From NCBI RefSeq assembly GCF_018333375.1, contig NZ_BORW01000008.1, positions 124,001 to 188,000 on the forward strand: a DNA stretch of 64,000 nt, in the 5' to 3' direction. Shown piece by piece: positions 54,555-63,282 of this stretch. The stretch is from Paenibacillus cookii (GTDB lineage: Bacteria > Bacillota > Bacilli > Paenibacillales > Paenibacillaceae). The translations under genes and the position numbers were made by a program. The stretch's first letter is position 1, and each line of letters begins with the position of its first letter. The notes under the pieces were generated by a model. The model searched no databases. It was not told where the DNA came from and was given only the letters and a program-made list of their open reading frames with translations.

Positions 54555-55883
54555 TCAGGAAATGCCCGTCTCCGACGCTTTAAAAAATTGCGGCAAATAC
54601 GCTTTGTTCGCTTCCAGCATTTCATCCAGCATCTTGATGGCGACTTCCACCGAAGGCACCAGCGGATGATGCGCCAGCGCCTGAATGGCAAGGCCCCGGT
54701 CGCCGGTGACGGCGGCCTCGATGGCAAGGCGTTCGTACGTTTTCACCGCATGGATCAAACCGGTCGCCATCGGCGGGATCTTGGTTAACGGCAGCGGCAG
54801 CGGGCCGTTTTTGGTGACGACGCAGTTCACCTCGATGCTGGCGTCGTCCGGCAGGAAATCGATGATGCCCTGATTGGCGACGTTTAATGTCTGGATGTCG
54901 TTTTTGCCGTTATATAGCGAACACATCAGATTCACGGCCGCTTCGGAATAAAACGCCCCGCCGCGCTGTTCCAGCTGTTTCGGTTTCTCGTTCAGGTCCG
55001 GGTCGTTGTACAGCTCGAACAACTCCTCTTCGACGCGTTTCACGACTTCGGCACGGTTTTCGCCTTTATGGAAGGATTCCAGCTGCTCTTCGAGCATGGC
55101 GTCCGTCATGTAAAAGTATTTCAAATAGTAGGAAGGCAGGGCTCTCAGCGACTGGAGAAACTCGGGATTCCATTCCCTTGCCGGGACGTTGCTTGCGCTG
55201 TAGCCGGCGGTGTCGGCAAGCAACTCATCCAGCTTGTCTTCGCCGTTCACGTCGACGCGAGTCACCCAGTGCAGATGATTCAGGCCGACGAATTCGGCAT
55301 AAATCCGGTCCGTTGCGACGCCGTATTTGGCCGCGGTCCGCTTGATCAGCCCGATCGGCGCATTGCACAAACCGATGCTGCGCACGTTCGTGTGCTTCAA
55401 AATGGCCTCCGTTACCATGCCGGCCGGGTTGGTGAAGTTCAGCAGCCAGGCATTCGGTGCCAGTTCTTCGATGTCGCGGCAAATGTCGAGCAGCACCGGA
55501 ATCGTCCGCAGCGCCTTCATCATGCCTCCGGGGCCCGTCGTTTCCTGCCCGATGACGCCGTATTTGAGCGGAATGGATTCGTCGCGTCCGCGCGCCTCCA
55601 GCATGCCGACGCGCATCTGCGTGCTGACGAAGTCCGCGTCCCGAATCGCCTCGCGGCGGTCCAGCGTGAGATGGACTTCGATCGGAAGGCCGGATTTTTC
55701 GACCATGCGTTTCGCCAAGTTGCCGACGATATTCAGCTTGCGCTTGCCCGGCTCGATATCCACGAGCCACAGCTCGCGGACGGGAAGCTCGTTGTAATGT
55801 TGGATGAAGCCCTCGACGAGCTCCGGCGTATAAGAAGAACCGCCGCCGATGACGGCGATTTTGAGTCCTTGTTCAGATGCCAT
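54555..55883 (-). CDS. GH4-family 6-phospho-beta-glycosidase (LicH/ChbF-like)
   Basis: The 442-residue protein has the N-terminal NAD-binding GGGSSYTPELVEGF, then STQMRVGMLEARGRDE, NFTNPAGMVTEA, the metal-ligand Cys in GLCNAPIG and the His in FVGLNHLHWV. GH4 enzymes use NAD+ and a divalent metal and usually require a 6-phosphorylated substrate; E. coli ChbF of this family cleaves phosphorylated chitobiose. Here no PTS genes are present, but a sugar kinase gene lies 46 bases upstream, so phosphate could be added after ABC import. It is the last gene of the operon. Confidence 0.92.
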   Translation of the reverse strand: MASEQGLKIAVIGGGSSYTPELVEGFIQHYNELPVRELWLVDIEPGKRKLNIVGNLAKRMVEKSGLPIEVHLTLDRREAIRDADFVSTQMRVGMLEARGRDESIPLKYGVIGQETTGPGGMMKALRTIPVLLDICRDIEELAPNAWLLNFTNPAGMVTEAILKHTNVRSIGLCNAPIGLIKRTAAKYGVATDRIYAEFVGLNHLHWVTRVDVNGEDKLDELLADTAGYSASNVPAREWNPEFLQSLRALPSYYLKYFYMTDAMLEEQLESFHKGENRAEVVKRVEEELFELYNDPDLNEKPKQLEQRGGAFYSEAAVNLMCSLYNGKNDIQTLNVANQGIIDFLPDDASIEVNCVVTKNGPLPLPLTKIPPMATGLIHAVKTYERLAIEAAVTGDRGLAIQALAHHPLVPSVEVAIKMLDEMLEANKAYLPQFFKASETGIS

Positions 55884-55929
55884 GTCTGCACGCTCCTCAC
55901 ATGAATGAAATGGATGGATTCAAAAGGGA

Positions 55930-56922
55930 TTACCTTGTCGTTAACGGAATATGCTCGAAGTCGCGGAAGGTCCGCATTTGTTCATACGCCTCCCGGCTTA
56001 CCGGGGTCCCGTCGGCTTCCATGGCCGACCAGACCGCGCCGACGACAGGTTCCGTAGATAACGTAACGATCGTTGCGTTCGGAGCCGTGCCGGCAACGGC
56101 CTGCTCGATTTTGCCGCGAATCCAGCCGCGGTCGCCCCTTGTTAGCAGACTTCCCGCCAGCACGACGTCAAAGGTTTCGTTTTGCATGCCCAGCCGGCGA
56201 ATGACCGCCACCGCTGATTTTCCGAGCTCGATCCCCTGGCGCGACAGAATCTCCAAGGCTACCGCGTCGTCCTCGGCGGCTGCTTCGAACAGCAGCTTGG
56301 CGGCGTGCACGGGCACATGCTTCCCGTGGTCCTGAAAGTCGTCGAACATGTCGCCGACGTTGTCGTATCCCAGGAATCCAAGCAGCAGCGGCGTCAATTT
56401 GGTCGGCTGCTCGCGCCCGTCCCAAGCCCGGATGACGGACCGGAAGACCTCGATATTCAGCGAACCGCCGCCGCCGAAATCGCCGTACATATAATCGAAG
56501 CCGCCGACTTGGACATGCATGCCCGCCGGGTTTCGCCCCGCGGCGTTGGTTCCGGTGCCGCAGATGAGCGCAACGCCGTACGGGCGGTTCGTGCCGGCCC
56601 GAAGGCCGATCATCGTATCGCAATTAATGGTATAGTTCCGGGTAAAGCCGATGTCCTGTATAAGCGGATGCAGGATGCGGTAATCCGCTTCGCGGTCCGC
56701 CCCGGCGAGCCCGAAGTAGGCATGCGACAGCTGGCTTTTCGCAAGGCCCGCTTCGCTTAGCGCGCCTTCGGCGGCTTCGCGGATGCTTTGCGCGGCAAGG
56801 CTCCGGTCAATCTGATGATTGCCGTTGCCGCTGACGCCTTTGCCCAGCACGTTGCCGCGTTCGTCCGTCAGCAGGGCGTAAGTTTTGGTTCCTCCCCCAT
56901 CGATTCCCAAGTAGTAAGCCAA
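55930..56922 (-). CDS. BadF/BadG/BcrA-type ATPase family kinase (N-acetylglucosamine-kinase-like)
   Basis: The 330-residue ASKHA-fold protein starts YYLGIDGGGTKTYALLTDERG (phosphate-1 loop) and has INCDTMIGLRAG, the phosphate-2-like GTGTNAAG, and DFGGGGSLNIEVFRSVIRAWDGR. Proteins of this type include eukaryote-like N-acetylglucosamine kinases and bacterial glucosamine kinases. It lies between LacI and GH4 genes, 12 bases after the former, in a sugar operon. It likely phosphorylates imported amino sugar or disaccharide. The exact substrate is inferred. Confidence 0.88.
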   Translation of the reverse strand: MAYYLGIDGGGTKTYALLTDERGNVLGKGVSGNGNHQIDRSLAAQSIREAAEGALSEAGLAKSQLSHAYFGLAGADREADYRILHPLIQDIGFTRNYTINCDTMIGLRAGTNRPYGVALICGTGTNAAGRNPAGMHVQVGGFDYMYGDFGGGGSLNIEVFRSVIRAWDGREQPTKLTPLLLGFLGYDNVGDMFDDFQDHGKHVPVHAAKLLFEAAAEDDAVALEILSRQGIELGKSAVAVIRRLGMQNETFDVVLAGSLLTRGDRGWIRGKIEQAVAGTAPNATIVTLSTEPVVGAVWSAMEADGTPVSREAYEQMRTFRDFEHIPLTTR

Positions 56923-56934
56923 TGGTCGTCACTC

Positions 56935-57933
56935 CTATTGATTTGTCGTTGCGGCGGTGGATTCCCTGATGATCAGTTCAGGATTGATTTTGACGTTCGA
57001 TCCGCGTTTCATCGTGCCGTCCATCCGCTTCAGCAGCATATCCGCGGCAGCCAGGCCGATCCGGTCGGCAGGCTGGCGGACGGTCGTGAGATGAGGATGC
57101 AGCTGCGAAGATATTTGCTGATCGTCATAACCGACGACGGCAACCTGATCGGGCACGCGGATGTCTTCTTCCATCAAAGCATTGACGACGCCAAGCGCAA
57201 TGTTGTCGTCGCCCGCGAAGACGGCGGAAGGGAGCTGTCCTTCGCGAATCCATCTGCGGCACGTCTCGTAGCCAAAAGCGATTTCGAATTCGCCGGTAAC
57301 CATTTCGAACGGCTGGATGCCCTTTTCCTGAAGCGCCTGCAGAAAGCCGCTGCGCCGTTCCTTCGTACTGCGGAACATTTCCTGTCCGCTCAGGTGCGCA
57401 ATCCGGGTATGTCCGAGGTCGATCAGATGCTTCGCCGCATCGTAACCGCCTTTGTAGTTGTCGATCGTCACGGAAAAAGCGTCGTTTTCAGGCTTCTGGT
57501 TGTCGATCAGAACGTAAGGAATATTGCGGCGCTTCAGCTCCACGATATAGTTGTCCTCTTCCATCGGCGACAGCAGGATCAGGCCGTCGACGCGGTCTTC
57601 CTGAATCAGGTAATGGGCTTCGTCGGAGCCGATGCCCGTCGAGACCGAGACGGCAAGAAAATAGCCGTGAAGGGCAAGCACTTCGTTCAGCTCCTTGACG
57701 ACGGCGTCGAAAAAGGAGTCCTGGAGCGTGGTGACGATCAAGCCTACGATCCCTGTTTTGCCCCGGGCGAGGCTGCGCGCCGCGGCGTTGGGGCGGTAGT
57801 CGAGCTCCTTGATCGCGTCAAGCACCTTTTGCCTGTTTTTCTCGCGCACCGTTTCGGCGCCGTTTAATACCCTGGACACCGTCACAACCGACAATCCTGA
57901 TTTTTTGGCAACATCAAATATACTAACCTTCAT
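56935..57933 (-). CDS. LacI-family transcriptional regulator
   Basis: The 332-residue protein has the LacI helix-turn-helix and hinge (SIFDVAKKSGLSVVTVSRVLNG, then YRPNAAARSLARGKTG). The periplasmic-binding-like effector domain follows (about 60-332), with GLILLSPMEEDNY, FSVTIDNYKGGYDAAKHLIDLGHTRIAHLSG, VFAGDDNIALGV and VVGYDDQQISSQLHPHLTTVRQP. ATG at 57933 is used, behind AAGGAG. It probably binds the TTAAAGCGCTTTAA-type sites at 61320-61333, 61394-61407 and 17924-17949, though this pairing is inferred from operon linkage and site type. Confidence 0.94.
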   Translation of the reverse strand: MKVSIFDVAKKSGLSVVTVSRVLNGAETVREKNRQKVLDAIKELDYRPNAAARSLARGKTGIVGLIVTTLQDSFFDAVVKELNEVLALHGYFLAVSVSTGIGSDEAHYLIQEDRVDGLILLSPMEEDNYIVELKRRNIPYVLIDNQKPENDAFSVTIDNYKGGYDAAKHLIDLGHTRIAHLSGQEMFRSTKERRSGFLQALQEKGIQPFEMVTGEFEIAFGYETCRRWIREGQLPSAVFAGDDNIALGVVNALMEEDIRVPDQVAVVGYDDQQISSQLHPHLTTVRQPADRIGLAAADMLLKRMDGTMKRGSNVKINPELIIRESTAATTNQ

Positions 57934-58033
57934 CGTTTTTATTCTCCTTGCGGCAGATTTTCCGTACATTTTATTGCAGCTTAACATTAGTATACATGGA
58001 CGAAAGGCCGCCGCGAAGCGAAATTAACAGATA

Positions 58034-58053
58034 CCGTCCCGGTTCCGGGACGG
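58034..58053 (-). terminator. Hairpin between the binding-protein and lacI genes
   Basis: CCGTCCCGG/CCGGGACGG with a 2-base spacer follows the binding-protein stop on the minus strand. The T tract is weak, so it may attenuate or stabilise the upstream mRNA rather than fully terminate. Confidence 0.55.
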
Positions 58054-58063
58054 CACTTCCTAT

Positions 58064-59458
58064 TTATTTGCGTTTGATGATTTCCATGACCTTTTTCTGC
58101 ACCGTCGGCATGACTTCTTCTACGGTCTTATGCCCCGTATCGAGCGGCTGCATCTCGTTGATGAACATGTCGTTGATTTGCGAATAGTTGGTGATCAGGT
58201 GGTTGTAGGATTCGAACCCGTATTTCACCGCGCCTTCGTATACCTTTTTCACGTCCGCCGGATCGATGCCGTCAAAATGCTTGTAATAGGCTTCGGCCGC
58301 CTTCGTATTGACCGGAGGGTTGCCGCCGCTCAGTTCGATCGATTTTTCCTGGACTTCGTCGCTGACCAAATATTTGATCCACTCGAATGCTTCCTTCGGA
58401 TGCTTGGAGCCTTTCAGGATAAAGAGCGGATCGACGAACAGCACGCTGCGCACCTTGTCGTTCCCGCCCGCCGGCACGGCCGCGACGCCGACCTTGAACG
58501 GGAAGTCGTTGGAGCCCGCCAGGTTCCAGGAGCCGCCGATGCTCATCCCGAGCTTCCCGGTGACGAAGGCATCGCCGTTTTGCCCGGCGACGCTTTTGCT
58601 CCATTCGGTCGTCGGGGATACTTTGTCTTTAAAGATCAGACCGTACAGCTTGTTATAGGCCGCGATGACTTCCGGCGAGTCGAAACGGGTTTCGGACGGC
58701 ACGCCGCCGTTGGTCCAGGTATCCTGGGAGTATGGCTCAACGCCGAAGTACAGCGGACGCATGTCGCGTTCGGACCAGGTGAAATCGACGCCGTATTGCG
58801 TTTTGGCGATATCGTCGGAGACGTGGGTCAATTTTTTCGCGTCTTCCACCATTTTGTCGAACGTCCAGCTCTTATCCTCGTAATCGCTTGGCGGATAAGG
58901 CACGTTGGCCGCATCGAACATATCCTTGTTGTAGAGCATCAGCGTGACGTACATATTGACCGGAATGCCGTATACATGGTCCTTGATGGTGTAGATGTTC
59001 ATGAGGTTTTCCGGGATGTTGTAGTCGGATGCCTTGAACCCGTCTTCTTTAATGATGTCGTTCATGTCGAGCAGCATGTCTTTGTTGTAGTATTCCGCGA
59101 ACCCGCCGTAGCCGTAGTGGCTCGTCACGTCGGGCGATTTGCCGCCGGCGATCATCGTTTGCAGCTTGCTGTCGAACTGCTCGTAAGGCGCTTTTTCCAC
59201 TTTGACCTTGATGTTCGGATGTTTGGCCTCAAAATCCGGAATCAGCTTTTCGATAAAGGTGCGGTCTTCCGAATCGATGGTGTAATGCGTAATGGTGACC
59301 TGATCGCCGGATGAAGCGGTTTTGCCGGTATCCCCATCGCCCGCGGGAGCGACGTCAACCGCCGACTTGCCGCCGCCGCAGCCGGACAGCATCAGAGCCA
59401 ACAGCGTGGTGCTTGCCAGCAGAAGCGTAAACGTCTTTTTGATCCTTTTCCTTTTCAT
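58064..59458 (-). CDS. Carbohydrate ABC transporter substrate-binding lipoprotein
   Basis: The 464-residue protein has a lipoprotein signal with lipobox LSGC (Cys27), a Gly/Asp-rich tether, and a family 1 solute-binding domain: VTITHYTIDSEDRTFIEKLIPDFEAKHPNIKVKVEKA, GKSPDVTSHYGYGG, KLGMSIGGSWNLAG. ATG at 59458 follows GGGGGATACC. Unusually it comes after the two permease genes. It presumably captures the oligosaccharide for this importer. Regulon context suggests chito-oligosaccharides. Confidence 0.92.
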   Translation of the reverse strand: MKRKRIKKTFTLLLASTTLLALMLSGCGGGKSAVDVAPAGDGDTGKTASSGDQVTITHYTIDSEDRTFIEKLIPDFEAKHPNIKVKVEKAPYEQFDSKLQTMIAGGKSPDVTSHYGYGGFAEYYNKDMLLDMNDIIKEDGFKASDYNIPENLMNIYTIKDHVYGIPVNMYVTLMLYNKDMFDAANVPYPPSDYEDKSWTFDKMVEDAKKLTHVSDDIAKTQYGVDFTWSERDMRPLYFGVEPYSQDTWTNGGVPSETRFDSPEVIAAYNKLYGLIFKDKVSPTTEWSKSVAGQNGDAFVTGKLGMSIGGSWNLAGSNDFPFKVGVAAVPAGGNDKVRSVLFVDPLFILKGSKHPKEAFEWIKYLVSDEVQEKSIELSGGNPPVNTKAAEAYYKHFDGIDPADVKKVYEGAVKYGFESYNHLITNYSQINDMFINEMQPLDTGHKTVEEVMPTVQKKVMEIIKRK

Positions 59459-59514
59459 GAACGGTATCCCCCATCTATTCAAGAGTCGATGCCGCCCCTC
59501 TGGCGGCGGGGCCT

Positions 59515-60399
59515 TTACTTGATGCCTGTGAGCACGATTCCTTCCACGAACCGTTTCTGCGCGATGGCGAACAAGGTGACGATCGGCAGCATGGCGAGCA
59601 CGGAGGCGACCATGAGCAGATGCCACGGCGGGATGCGAAACCGCGACGAGGTGAAGGAAGACATGCCGACCGGAAGCGTGAACTTATCCGATGAGCTTAA
59701 GTAGAGCACGGGCGTCAAAAGATCGTTCCAGCTGTAAATGAAAGCGAAAATCGCAACGGTCGCAAGCGCCGGGCCCGAAAGCGGGAGGGCGATTTGCCGC
59801 CACATGCGCAGCTCGCTGCAGCCGTCGATGCGTCCCGCATCGAACAGCTCTTCAGGCAGCGTGGAAAAAAATTGCCGCAGCAAAAAGATGTTGTACGCCG
59901 ACCCGAAAAACGCGGGCACGACGAGCGGCAAAAACGTATCCAGCCAATTCAGCTTGGAAAAGAGAATGAACTGCGGAATCATGATCGCCGGGTAAGGGAG
60001 CATCATCGTGCTGAGCATCAGCATGAACCACAGATTGTTGCCCTTGCCCCGGTACCTCGCGAAGCCGTATGCCGCCAAAGCCGACGACAGCAGCGTGCCC
60101 ACGACGGTCAATACGCCGATGATCAGGCTGTTCATGTACATCTGGCCGAAGTTCAGCGTTTCGAAAATTTCCTTATAGTTGCTCCACTGCCACGATTCCG
60201 GCAAAAAGCTCGGCGGAAACTTCAGCAGCTCCTTTTTCGATTTCAGCGAGGTGGAGACCATAAAGAACAGCGGCAAAAGCATCAGAAAGGTGGTGACGAT
60301 CAGGGCGATGAAGCTGGCGATGCGCACCCCGTCGATCTTGCGCCTGGACCGGATCGGCGAAGACGGCGCTTGGGGGCCTGCAGCCGGGATCGTACTCAT
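59515..60399 (-). CDS. Carbohydrate ABC transporter permease (MalG/UgpE type)
   Basis: The 294-residue protein has six membrane segments and the EAA coupling loop LFDAGRIDGCSELRMWRQIALPLS near residue 200. It starts with a 20-residue Pro/Ser/Arg-rich cytoplasmic tail. The gene overlaps the partner permease gene by 4 bases. It needs a shared MsmX-like ATPase encoded elsewhere, since no ATPase gene is in this operon. Confidence 0.94.
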   Translation of the reverse strand: MSTIPAAGPQAPSSPIRSRRKIDGVRIASFIALIVTTFLMLLPLFFMVSTSLKSKKELLKFPPSFLPESWQWSNYKEIFETLNFGQMYMNSLIIGVLTVVGTLLSSALAAYGFARYRGKGNNLWFMLMLSTMMLPYPAIMIPQFILFSKLNWLDTFLPLVVPAFFGSAYNIFLLRQFFSTLPEELFDAGRIDGCSELRMWRQIALPLSGPALATVAIFAFIYSWNDLLTPVLYLSSSDKFTLPVGMSSFTSSRFRIPPWHLLMVASVLAMLPIVTLFAIAQKRFVEGIVLTGIK

Positions 60400-61289
60400 T
60401 TACGTCCGCCTCCTTCGTAATGAACGAATCGGTTCGAAAATTTCATGATCAGGGCCGTAAACAGCATGACGACGATCAGCAGCACCCACGCCAGCGCGGA
60501 GGAGTATCCGGCCCGGTATTCCTTGAAGGCGCTGGTGTACAGATTGTACACGTAGAACCAGGTCGAATAGTTCGGTCCCCCTTGGGTCATGACATAGGCC
60601 TGGGTGAACACCTGGAACGAGTCGATGATTCCCATGATGAGCTGGAACAGCAGCACCGGCGAGATCATCGGAAGCGTCACGTTCAGGAAAATCCGGAAAC
60701 GGCCCGCGCCGTCAAGCTTGGCGGCTTCCACCAGGCTTGCGGGCACGCCCTGCAGTCCCGCGAGGAACAAAATCATGCCGGAGCCCGCCGTCCAGAACGA
60801 CATGATCATCAGCGCGTACAGCGCGTAGTCCGGGCTCATGAGCCATGCCGGGCCTTTGATGCCGAACCAGGACAGCACGTAGTTGAACAGGCCGATCGAT
60901 GGATTGAAAATCCAGTACCACAGCAGCGACATTGCGACGCCGGAGACCATGCTGGGAAAATACATGGCGGTTCGGAAAAAACCGCGAAACGGTATTTTCT
61001 GGTTCAGCAGCAGCGCAAAACCGAGCGCCAGAAGCAGTTGGACCGGCACGCTGATGAACGTATACCGCACCGTCACCACGACCGATTTCCAAAACAGATC
61101 GTTATGCAGCATCTCGGTGTAATTGGCGAGTCCGACAAATTTCGGCGGGTGGATGATGTCGTAATCCGTGAAGCTGTAATAAAGCGATGACAGAATCGGA
61201 TACAAGGCGAACACCAGGAACCCGATCAGCCATGGAGAAATGAAGAGGTACATGTACAAGGTCTGCCGCCGGCTTTCGCGGTGAGTCAC
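60396..61289 (-). CDS. Carbohydrate ABC transporter permease (MalF/UgpA type)
   Basis: The 297-residue protein has six membrane segments, starting SRRQTLYMYLFISPWLIGFLVF, with the EAA loop VEAAKLDGAGRFRIFLNVTLP near residue 190. It is the first gene of the sugar operon and follows the promoter region with two LacI-type sites. It overlaps the MalG-type gene by 4 bases. Confidence 0.94.
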   Translation of the reverse strand: MTHRESRRQTLYMYLFISPWLIGFLVFALYPILSSLYYSFTDYDIIHPPKFVGLANYTEMLHNDLFWKSVVVTVRYTFISVPVQLLLALGFALLLNQKIPFRGFFRTAMYFPSMVSGVAMSLLWYWIFNPSIGLFNYVLSWFGIKGPAWLMSPDYALYALMIMSFWTAGSGMILFLAGLQGVPASLVEAAKLDGAGRFRIFLNVTLPMISPVLLFQLIMGIIDSFQVFTQAYVMTQGGPNYSTWFYVYNLYTSAFKEYRAGYSSALAWVLLIVVMLFTALIMKFSNRFVHYEGGGRK

Positions 61290-61682
61290 GGAAACACCAA
61301 CCTTTCTTTTGAATTAAAATTATAACGCTTTAACTTTTGGAATAAACTTTACTTGATTGTGTTAGGTTTTACACGGGTAATACACTACAAAAGTTAAAGT
61401 GCTTTAATTTTTGATGCGGCCCGATGACCTTATCATAGATGATGGTTTTCCAATTATCAACACTTTTTTTGCTGCCGCTGTAAGCGCTGCGGGCAGGTGT
61501 TGTCCTCGCATGCTCCAAAAGGCCGCAGCGGCGCGATTTTTCATGGTTTTTCCAAGCAACCGTTTTCCTGAAAATTGTTCGAATGAAATTTGGATGAAAG
61601 GAATGTAATCTCATGAAAAGTGTGCTAACATACCATTGTTTTCATTTATTTTACTTTTAGGAAGCAAGGTGATTTCTGACTT
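61290..61682. promoter_or_regulatory. Divergent control region with two LacI-type operators
   Basis: About 390 bases separate the sugar operon (minus) and the MATE gene (plus). Operator A, TTATAACGCTTTAA (61320-61333), covers a minus-strand -10 TATAAT (61324-61319). Operator B, TTAAAGTGCTTTAA (61394-61407), is 74 bases away centre to centre, close to seven helical turns, allowing looping. A weaker cre-like TGTAAGCGCTGC lies at 61479-61490. The part next to the MATE gene is AT-rich and may hold its promoter. I see no gene. Confidence 0.78.
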
Positions 61683-63092
61683 ATGACCGCACATTCGATG
61701 GATTTACAAGAACGGTCAGAATCCACACGTCTCAGCCTTGTGCGTTTAACCTGGCCCATCTTTCTGGAACTGTTTTTGTTCATGCTGATGGGGACCGTGG
61801 ATACGTTTATGCTCAGTTCGGTTTCGGATGACGCCGTATCCGGGGTAGGGGCAGCCAACCAGATCATGTCGATCGCCATTTTGGTGCTCGAAGTGATCGG
61901 AACCGGGGCCTCCATCGTCGTCGCCCAATATTTGGGGTCCAGGAAAAAGCTTGAAGCCGCGCAGGTCACGGGAAACGCGCTGACGCTGAACCTTGCGGTC
62001 GGGCTGATCCTGAGCGTCGTGTTTATCGCGTTCGGAGGTTTCATGCTGCGGCTGCTCAACGTGCAAGGGGATGTATTTGAATATGCGCACTCGTATATGA
62101 GAATCGTCGGGGGCGGGATTTTCCTGCAGGCGCTGATCAACGCGCTGGCCGCTACGATTCGCACGCACGGTTTCACGAAAGAAACGATGGTCGTTTCGTT
62201 TTTGATGAACCTCATCCATGTCGGCGGCAACTACGTGCTGATATTCGGGCACTTCGGTTTTCCCGCGCTGGGCGTGGAAGGGGCCGCGATATCGACGGTA
62301 TTCAGCCGGTTCATTTGTTTCGGCATGTTTTTGTGGCTGCTGTACCGGATCATGGAGGTGCGGGTCGAGTGGCGGTTTTACGTCCGCTTATCCAGGGACT
62401 ACGTCCGCAAAATTCTCGGCATCGGCATTCCCTCCGCGTTTGAAAGCATCGTCTACCAGAGCTGCCAGCTCGTTTTTACGATGTACGCGACTTACCTGGG
62501 GGCGGAAGCGATGGCCACGCGCCAGTACGCCAACAACATTTCGATGTACATTTATTTGTTCAGCATGGCGATCGGCATGGGGACGGCCATCATCGTCGGC
62601 CATTACGTCGGCTCGCGCCGCAACCAGGACGCCTACGCGCGGGTGTTTCAAAGCGTCAAATGGGCGCTGGCCGCGACCGTGGTCATCGATCTTGTCGTGA
62701 TCGCGTTTCGCACCCCGCTGATGAGCCTGTTCACCGACAACCTGGCCATCATCCGCATGGGGGCCCAGGTCATCCTGCTCAGCATCGTGCTGGAGACGGG
62801 GCGGACGGTGAACATCGTCATCATCAACTCGCTCCGCGCGTCCGGCGACGCCCGCTTCCCGGTATACATGGGGCTGATTTCGATGGTCTGCATGTCGCTG
62901 CCGCTCGGTTATTTCCTGGTGTTCCGCCTGCATCTCGGCCTGGCCGGCGTGTGGCTGGCGATTGCGGCCGACGAGTGGACTCGCGCCGTCATCATGTTTT
63001 TCCGCTGGAAAAGCCGGGCTTGGGAGCGGCATGCGCTCGTACCGCCCGCGGAGCAGGAACCGGCGCCTGCGGCGACGCCGACGACGGGGTAA
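61683..63092 (+). CDS. MATE-family efflux transporter
   Basis: The 469-residue protein has 12 membrane segments in two MATE halves: LTWPIFLELFLFMLMGTVDTFMLS with GVGAANQIMS, and in the second half GIGIPSAFESIVYQSCQLVF with the matching pattern. The tail is Ala/Pro-rich. These transporters export cationic drugs or metabolites using Na+ or H+. It is transcribed divergently from the sugar operon. Apart from the shared intergenic region there is no clue to the substrate. The RBS AAGGTGA lies upstream of the ATG. Confidence 0.93.
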   Translation: MTAHSMDLQERSESTRLSLVRLTWPIFLELFLFMLMGTVDTFMLSSVSDDAVSGVGAANQIMSIAILVLEVIGTGASIVVAQYLGSRKKLEAAQVTGNALTLNLAVGLILSVVFIAFGGFMLRLLNVQGDVFEYAHSYMRIVGGGIFLQALINALAATIRTHGFTKETMVVSFLMNLIHVGGNYVLIFGHFGFPALGVEGAAISTVFSRFICFGMFLWLLYRIMEVRVEWRFYVRLSRDYVRKILGIGIPSAFESIVYQSCQLVFTMYATYLGAEAMATRQYANNISMYIYLFSMAIGMGTAIIVGHYVGSRRNQDAYARVFQSVKWALAATVVIDLVVIAFRTPLMSLFTDNLAIIRMGAQVILLSIVLETGRTVNIVIINSLRASGDARFPVYMGLISMVCMSLPLGYFLVFRLHLGLAGVWLAIAADEWTRAVIMFFRWKSRAWERHALVPPAEQEPAPAATPTTG

Positions 63093-63134
63093 CGGCGGAA
63101 TACGGACGAACGGAAGATGGTTTGCTTTCCCGGG

Positions 63135-63246
63135 TTGCGGAAACCAAACCTTCAGTATATAATGTGTATAAAATAGTTACAGTTAGACGGCAGGAAATCC
63201 TGCCTTTCTTTTTGGATTATTCTGTGTATAAAAAAGTATCAGTTAG
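63135..63246 (+). promoter_or_regulatory. Promoter, direct repeats and internal terminator upstream of the FrnE-like gene
   Basis: TTGCGG (63135-63140) and TATAAT (63158-63163) are 17 bases apart. Two 24-base direct repeats, 63163-63186 and 63223-63246 (both beginning TGTGTATAAAA and ending CAGTTAG, 21/24 identical), flank an intrinsic terminator: GGCAGGAAATCCTGCC at 63189-63204 with TTTCTTTTT. Their position over the start region suggests operators for a repressor, and the terminator suggests attenuation. Confidence 0.65.
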
Positions 63247-63282
63247 TCGAACCTAAGCGTACCACTTTGAGGAGGATGACAA

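Noticed and set aside
61369..61614. 81-codon frame in the operator region upstream of the MATE gene
   Set aside because: It overlaps operator B, has no RBS and has no protein-like pattern.
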